Below the pieces are notes generated by a model. The model did no database searches. It was not told the origin of the DNA and saw only the letters and a program-made list of their open reading frames with translations. A DNA stretch of 21,259 bases from Pelomyxa schiedti (taxonomy: Eukaryota > Evosea > Pelobiontida > Pelomyxidae), in assembly GCA_020536535.1 (NCBI GenBank), contig JAHLWZ010001075.1, forward strand, positions 1 to 21,259, written 5' to 3'. Of the stretch, positions 18,054-21,259 are shown in pieces (positions within the stretch are counted from its first letter, which is position 1; each line of letters starts with the position of its first letter). A program made the position numbers and the translations under genes.

Positions 18054-20177
18054 ATGCAGCCACTGCTGACATCGTTTTTTACGGTTGTATCTGATGGCAG
18101 CGCAGGCACCAAGTTGGCGTTAGCGAAGTCCATTGACGACGTGTGGGCAGCGGAGAACAGGAGGCTTGAAAAAGAGGCGGAAGAGCATGAAAAACGAGAA
18201 CTCGATCAAATAGTAGCCGAGGTTGAAAGGTTCGTGGGTTTTTTTTGCTTTTTTTTTTTTTTTTTCTTTTTGGCGTTTTTTTTTTTGTATCTTATTGACT
18301 ATAAGAGTGAGGGCTGTTAAAACAAGAAATGTTTGTGAGAGAGTACGGAAGGACGAAGAGTGGCGCGAAAAGCGAAGAGAGGACTTGAGGAGAAGGCAAG
18401 AAGGTAGTAGAGTTGCTTCTCTTTGAAATTCCTTCTTTTTTTTAATTTGTGGTTTGTCTAGGCCAGGGAAGAGAAATTGTACCAGGACTCTATCTTGGAA
18501 ATGAAGCCTCTGCTTCCAACTTTTCGTGGCTGGCGAATGAAGGAATTACACACATTCTAAACTGCACAAAGGAGGTGCCTTGCTTTTACGCACCAAAGGG
18601 CAGAGTTGCACCTGGCGAGGCTTCAAGTGAAGATGAAAATGACGATGCTGAAGACAAGCTCAAATGTGATGTTGCACCAAATGTGATTGATACACCAAAT
18701 CCCACGGGCTCCACAACCAGCACAACAAATTCGGAACTTCCACCTCCGTCTTCATCAGATGAAGTGGGCAAAGTAAAATCTGATAGTGAGCAGGCAACAA
18801 GCTCTACTTCACCCAGCAAAGTCAAGGAAAAACTCAAGAGTTTTCTTGCCAATCAATGCGACCTCGGCCACGAGTCGGAAGATAATTGTGACTCTGAGGA
18901 AGACGTGAATGATAGTGGCAAGATTAAAATTGTGTACCACAGAATCCCTGTGGAAGACGCTGCGCACTGTCGAATCTTCCATTTATTCCCTGAGTCGAAT
19001 ACTTTCATCTCAAGTGCCGTCGCAGGAGGTGGCAAAGTTTGCACCACCCTATGCTTTCTATTAACAAACGACACAAGGCATTTCCTTACATTCGAGCAGG
19101 TTCTGGTCCATTGCAAGGAGGGTAGAAGTCGCTCTGCCGCTTTTGCAGTTGCCTATTTGATGAACTCTTCTGGAATCTCTCTACAAGTTTGCATTTATAC
19201 CCTGCATTCTCCCACCCACTGTTTTTCCAGGAAAGCCGCGATATGGTTGACACCAAGTGTTGGACATCCAACATCAATCCAGGATTTGAACTCGAGTTAA
19301 GCAAATACGAACTTAAGTTGTTTCCTGGTACTTGTGCTTTTTAAACTAATTGCAACTAAGTGCGTCTTCTAGATAAAGGTGAGACCTCAGTTCACAAAGA
19401 TAAATCTGAACGAAGTGGTCGCTCTAATGCTGTCGATTTGATTACCGCGGAGGTTGATGCAGAGACTGACAGTAGCCGCAAACGGTTTCCATTTAGCTTT
19501 AGCTTCTATTAGTTGTTCTCACCTCCTCAAGATCCCCTGCAACTGTCAATAGCAGCAGCCCTAAAAGCAAACGCAGAAGACTAGTCCGTCACAACTTGAA
19601 AGATGATACTGCCAAACCCATCCCCTCCCCACTTTGTGAAGAGGCAGAGGAAACATGCCCCAATTCAGCTGATGTAGAGCCAACCCGTACTTTGTCAACT
19701 CTAAAAGCGGAAGTTCCGGTCACCTCAACGAAGGACATAGCACCCGAACCCCAACCTGTCTCCACCACTACCATGACCACCACTCCATCCCAAACACCCC
19801 AGTCCAAGGAAGAAAGTTCAACAATGGAAACTTGCAAGGCTACAACAACCAATCTTGCCAACACTGCAGAACAAAAACCAGAAGTGAAAACACCAGAAGA
19901 ACCAATACCAAAACCCACAGAAAATCCCAAAACTACAAAAGACAAGACACCTGCTAAGCCGACAAAAGTATCAAAACATGTGAAAAAACCCAAACAAAAA
20001 CCAGTGGAAGCCCAAGTAGTTGAGCAGCCAAAGCCTATTGAAGCAACAACCCCCCAAAAGGCAGAAATTCCTCAAACAACAGCAACATCGAAGGAACTCA
20101 GCCCTCCAAAGCAATCCCCTGGCAAAAGGCCCAAACAAGCAGTTCTTGACAAGTGGTTTGTGTTAAAAAAGACTTGA
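18054..20177 (+). CDS. Dual-specificity protein phosphatase with PIP-box consensus at both termini
   Basis: Seven exons (18054-18229, 18327-18403, 18462-19036, 19100-19186, 19231-19327, 19373-19484, 19532-20177) give about 589 residues; acceptor 18305 would add seven. The N-terminus MQPLLTSFF fits the PCNA-interacting box Qxx[ILM]xx[FYW][FYW] (Q2, L5, F8, F9). A charged helix follows. The phosphatase domain starts at EIVPGLYLGN, has a long acidic Ser/Asp/Glu insert (about 135-236), the general-acid region IPVEDA (D250), and the intact signature HCKEGRSRS (C281, R287) that forms the phosphocysteine. It closes with NPGFELELSKYE. The tail has basic PKSKRRR, then about 170 Thr/Pro/Lys/Glu-rich residues, and ends KRPKQAVLDKWFVLKKT, a second PIP-type motif (Q577, L580, W583, F584) flanked by lysines. 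PCNA binding is inferred from these motifs only. Confidence 0.85.
19037..19099 (+). other. Stop-free in-frame intron inside the phosphatase core
   Basis: This 63-nt GT..AG segment has no stop and does not shift frame. Removing it joins GGGK to VLVHCKEG, the exact family spacing; leaving it in would put 21 residues immediately before the catalytic loop. Confidence 0.8.
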
Positions 20178-20990
20178 AAAGAACTTTTTGTGGGCACGTG
20201 CTTCTATTCTCTGTTCAATTGCTTGTTGTTGTTCCCACTCTCTGTGTGGTCCCCCTCCACCTTCTTCTTTTCTGACATGGCCAGCAGTGTTTGTCTCCCA
20301 TTCCACCGACTTGCACCCTGTGGTGTCTACGGTCATCAGCAAGATGTCGTCCTCTGGCATGTTTACGTCTCGTGTTTCATATCTTCCGTCATAGGCGACG
20401 CAGAACTTGGTTCCGTTCCCAATTGGGAACAAGTTCCTGACTTCACACCCGGCGCTTTGGACGAGGTAAGGTGCTGCTGGATTCTTCCCCACGATGGCGT
20501 ACACTCGACCCGTAGATGACAGTGCCACCACGACTGCGTTGTCGCCCAGGTTGTAGTAATCAGAGGAACCAGACCTGATCACAAATGCCCTCGAAATAGT
20601 CTCGCATGGCAGGGCCTCGATCCCAGTCACCAGCCACCTCTCGATCTCGTGGAATCGCTTGCTCTCCATGGACTCCTTCATGCTCCAGAATATGATCTGG
20701 TGCTCTGTTGGTGAGATCGTCGGCTTCATCTTCCGAGAAACGAGGAGCGCCACGTGGGGTTCCCTCTTGCTCATAGTGACCAAGTGCCTCATCGTCATCT
20801 TCCTCCTCCCTCTTGAAAGTTCAACAAGAAGACCTGGGCCTATTGGAAGGGCACGTGATTTCCTTCCAATTCGTGGTGTGGGAAGCAGGGCTCCTTCGAA
20901 AATGCTGATGTTCTCTGAGCTTTCCCATTTAACCTTGTTTAATATCACCACTCTTTGGAACGGCACATAAGTCAACGGACCCAATTTCAT
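20163..20990 (-). CDS. Unrecognised protein, single exon, 275 residues
   Basis: One uninterrupted frame starts at the first ATG after an in-frame stop (TAA two codons upstream) and ends TAA. I do not recognise the family. The N-terminal third is basic, the middle has SPTEHQIIFWSMKE and RFHEIERWLVTGIEALP, and the rest looks globular: GDNAVVVALSSTGRVYAIVG and MPEDDILLMTVDTTG. A charged helix then leads to an AHKKFFSSLF end. Codon third positions are strongly G or C across most of the frame, unlike the neighbouring phosphatase, which supports this frame and may mean high expression or a different history. The gene has no intron, which is unusual here. Its stop overlaps the end of the convergent phosphatase gene by 15 coding bases. 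It might be two exons with a frame change, but no junction was needed. Confidence 0.6.
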   Translation of the reverse strand: MKLGPLTYVPFQRVVILNKVKWESSENISIFEGALLPTPRIGRKSRALPIGPGLLVELSRGRRKMTMRHLVTMSKREPHVALLVSRKMKPTISPTEHQIIFWSMKESMESKRFHEIERWLVTGIEALPCETISRAFVIRSGSSDYYNLGDNAVVVALSSTGRVYAIVGKNPAAPYLVQSAGCEVRNLFPIGNGTKFCVAYDGRYETRDVNMPEDDILLMTVDTTGCKSVEWETNTAGHVRKEEGGGGPHREWEQQQAIEQRIEARAHKKFFSSLF

Positions 20991-21259
20991 TGGTTACACA
21001 TGTCTCTTCCCTCTTCCCTTCACTCACGAAGTCTTGGCATGAAAGGCCACAACCAGGAGTTGAACATTTTGCCACCAACTCGTTGATGCAAAGCTCCTAG
21101 AACATATACACACAGTGGTCTCAATCTGATGTGAGAGGCACTCGCACTAGCTGACCTCACAAGGAGGGCAGTTTCGGTAGAAGTCGCCGGCTTGTCAGCA
21201 GAAAGGACGTTATAATAGACATAAAGGACACTCTGACTTGTAGTTGGTTTTACGTGGAA
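20991..21259 (-). other. Upstream region of the unrecognised gene, to the window edge
   Basis: These 269 bases should include the promoter of the - strand gene. No exon, motif or second gene was supported on either strand. Confidence 0.4.

Noticed and set aside
20590-20830. Alternative acidic reading frame in the first half of the last gene
   Set aside because: A second - strand frame is also open here and reads EEDDDEAL and RFSEDEADD. Third-position G/C bias and continuity with the downstream half favour the annotated frame.
20163-20990. Protein phosphatase 2C similarity of the last gene
   Set aside because: GDNAVVVAL...VYAIVG and EDDILLMTVDTTG faintly recall PP2C motifs, but the metal-binding aspartates and the spacing between motifs are missing.

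Overview
This is nuclear DNA from an intron-dense, compact eukaryote, most likely unicellular. Nine of the ten genes recognised are supported by spliced gene models or family motifs. Introns are mostly 38-75 nt with GT..AG ends (extremes 128 and 162 nt), and intergenic gaps are a few hundred bases or less. Codon use is standard. The window alone does not identify the lineage. No bacterial operon, tRNA, rRNA, CRISPR array or transposon was seen. Exon boundaries were worked out by hand from reading frame and family similarity, so single junctions may be wrong even where the gene call is firm.

Layout, left to right: (1) LEO1, a Paf1-complex subunit, + strand, 140-1275. (2) A dual-specificity-phosphatase-like protein with a dead active site and a proline-rich tail, - strand, 1441-3103. 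(3) A large gene of about 24 exons, + strand, 3366-8309: two XMAP215-type TOG domains, a Ser/Pro linker, coiled coil and a C-terminal RING finger. (4) A kynurenine 3-monooxygenase-like FAD enzyme, + strand, 8559-10426. (5) CWC21/SRRM2-type spliceosome protein with an Arg-rich tail, - strand, 10569-12532. (6) A seven-helix membrane protein of unknown function, + strand, 12885-13898. (7) A 3-hydroxyisobutyrate-dehydrogenase-family enzyme with an extra C-terminal domain, + strand, 14120-15785. (8) Pyruvate kinase, - strand, 15853-17752. (9) An intact dual-specificity phosphatase with a PCNA-binding (PIP) box consensus at each end, + strand, 18054-20177. (10) An unrecognised single-exon gene, - strand, 20163-20990.

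Most genes sit in head-to-head or tail-to-tail pairs, with three short divergent promoter regions (3104-3365, 12533-12884, 17753-18053). The last two genes overlap tail to tail by 15 coding bases. The genes do not form one pathway: transcription elongation, splicing, microtubules, glycolysis and amino-acid breakdown are mixed, as expected for ordinary nuclear gene order.

The most notable items are the phosphatase with PIP consensus motifs at both termini, the TOG-RING architecture, and a 71-nt insertion in an intron of gene 7. That insertion creates a perfect 35-bp inverted repeat covering the 3' splice site.
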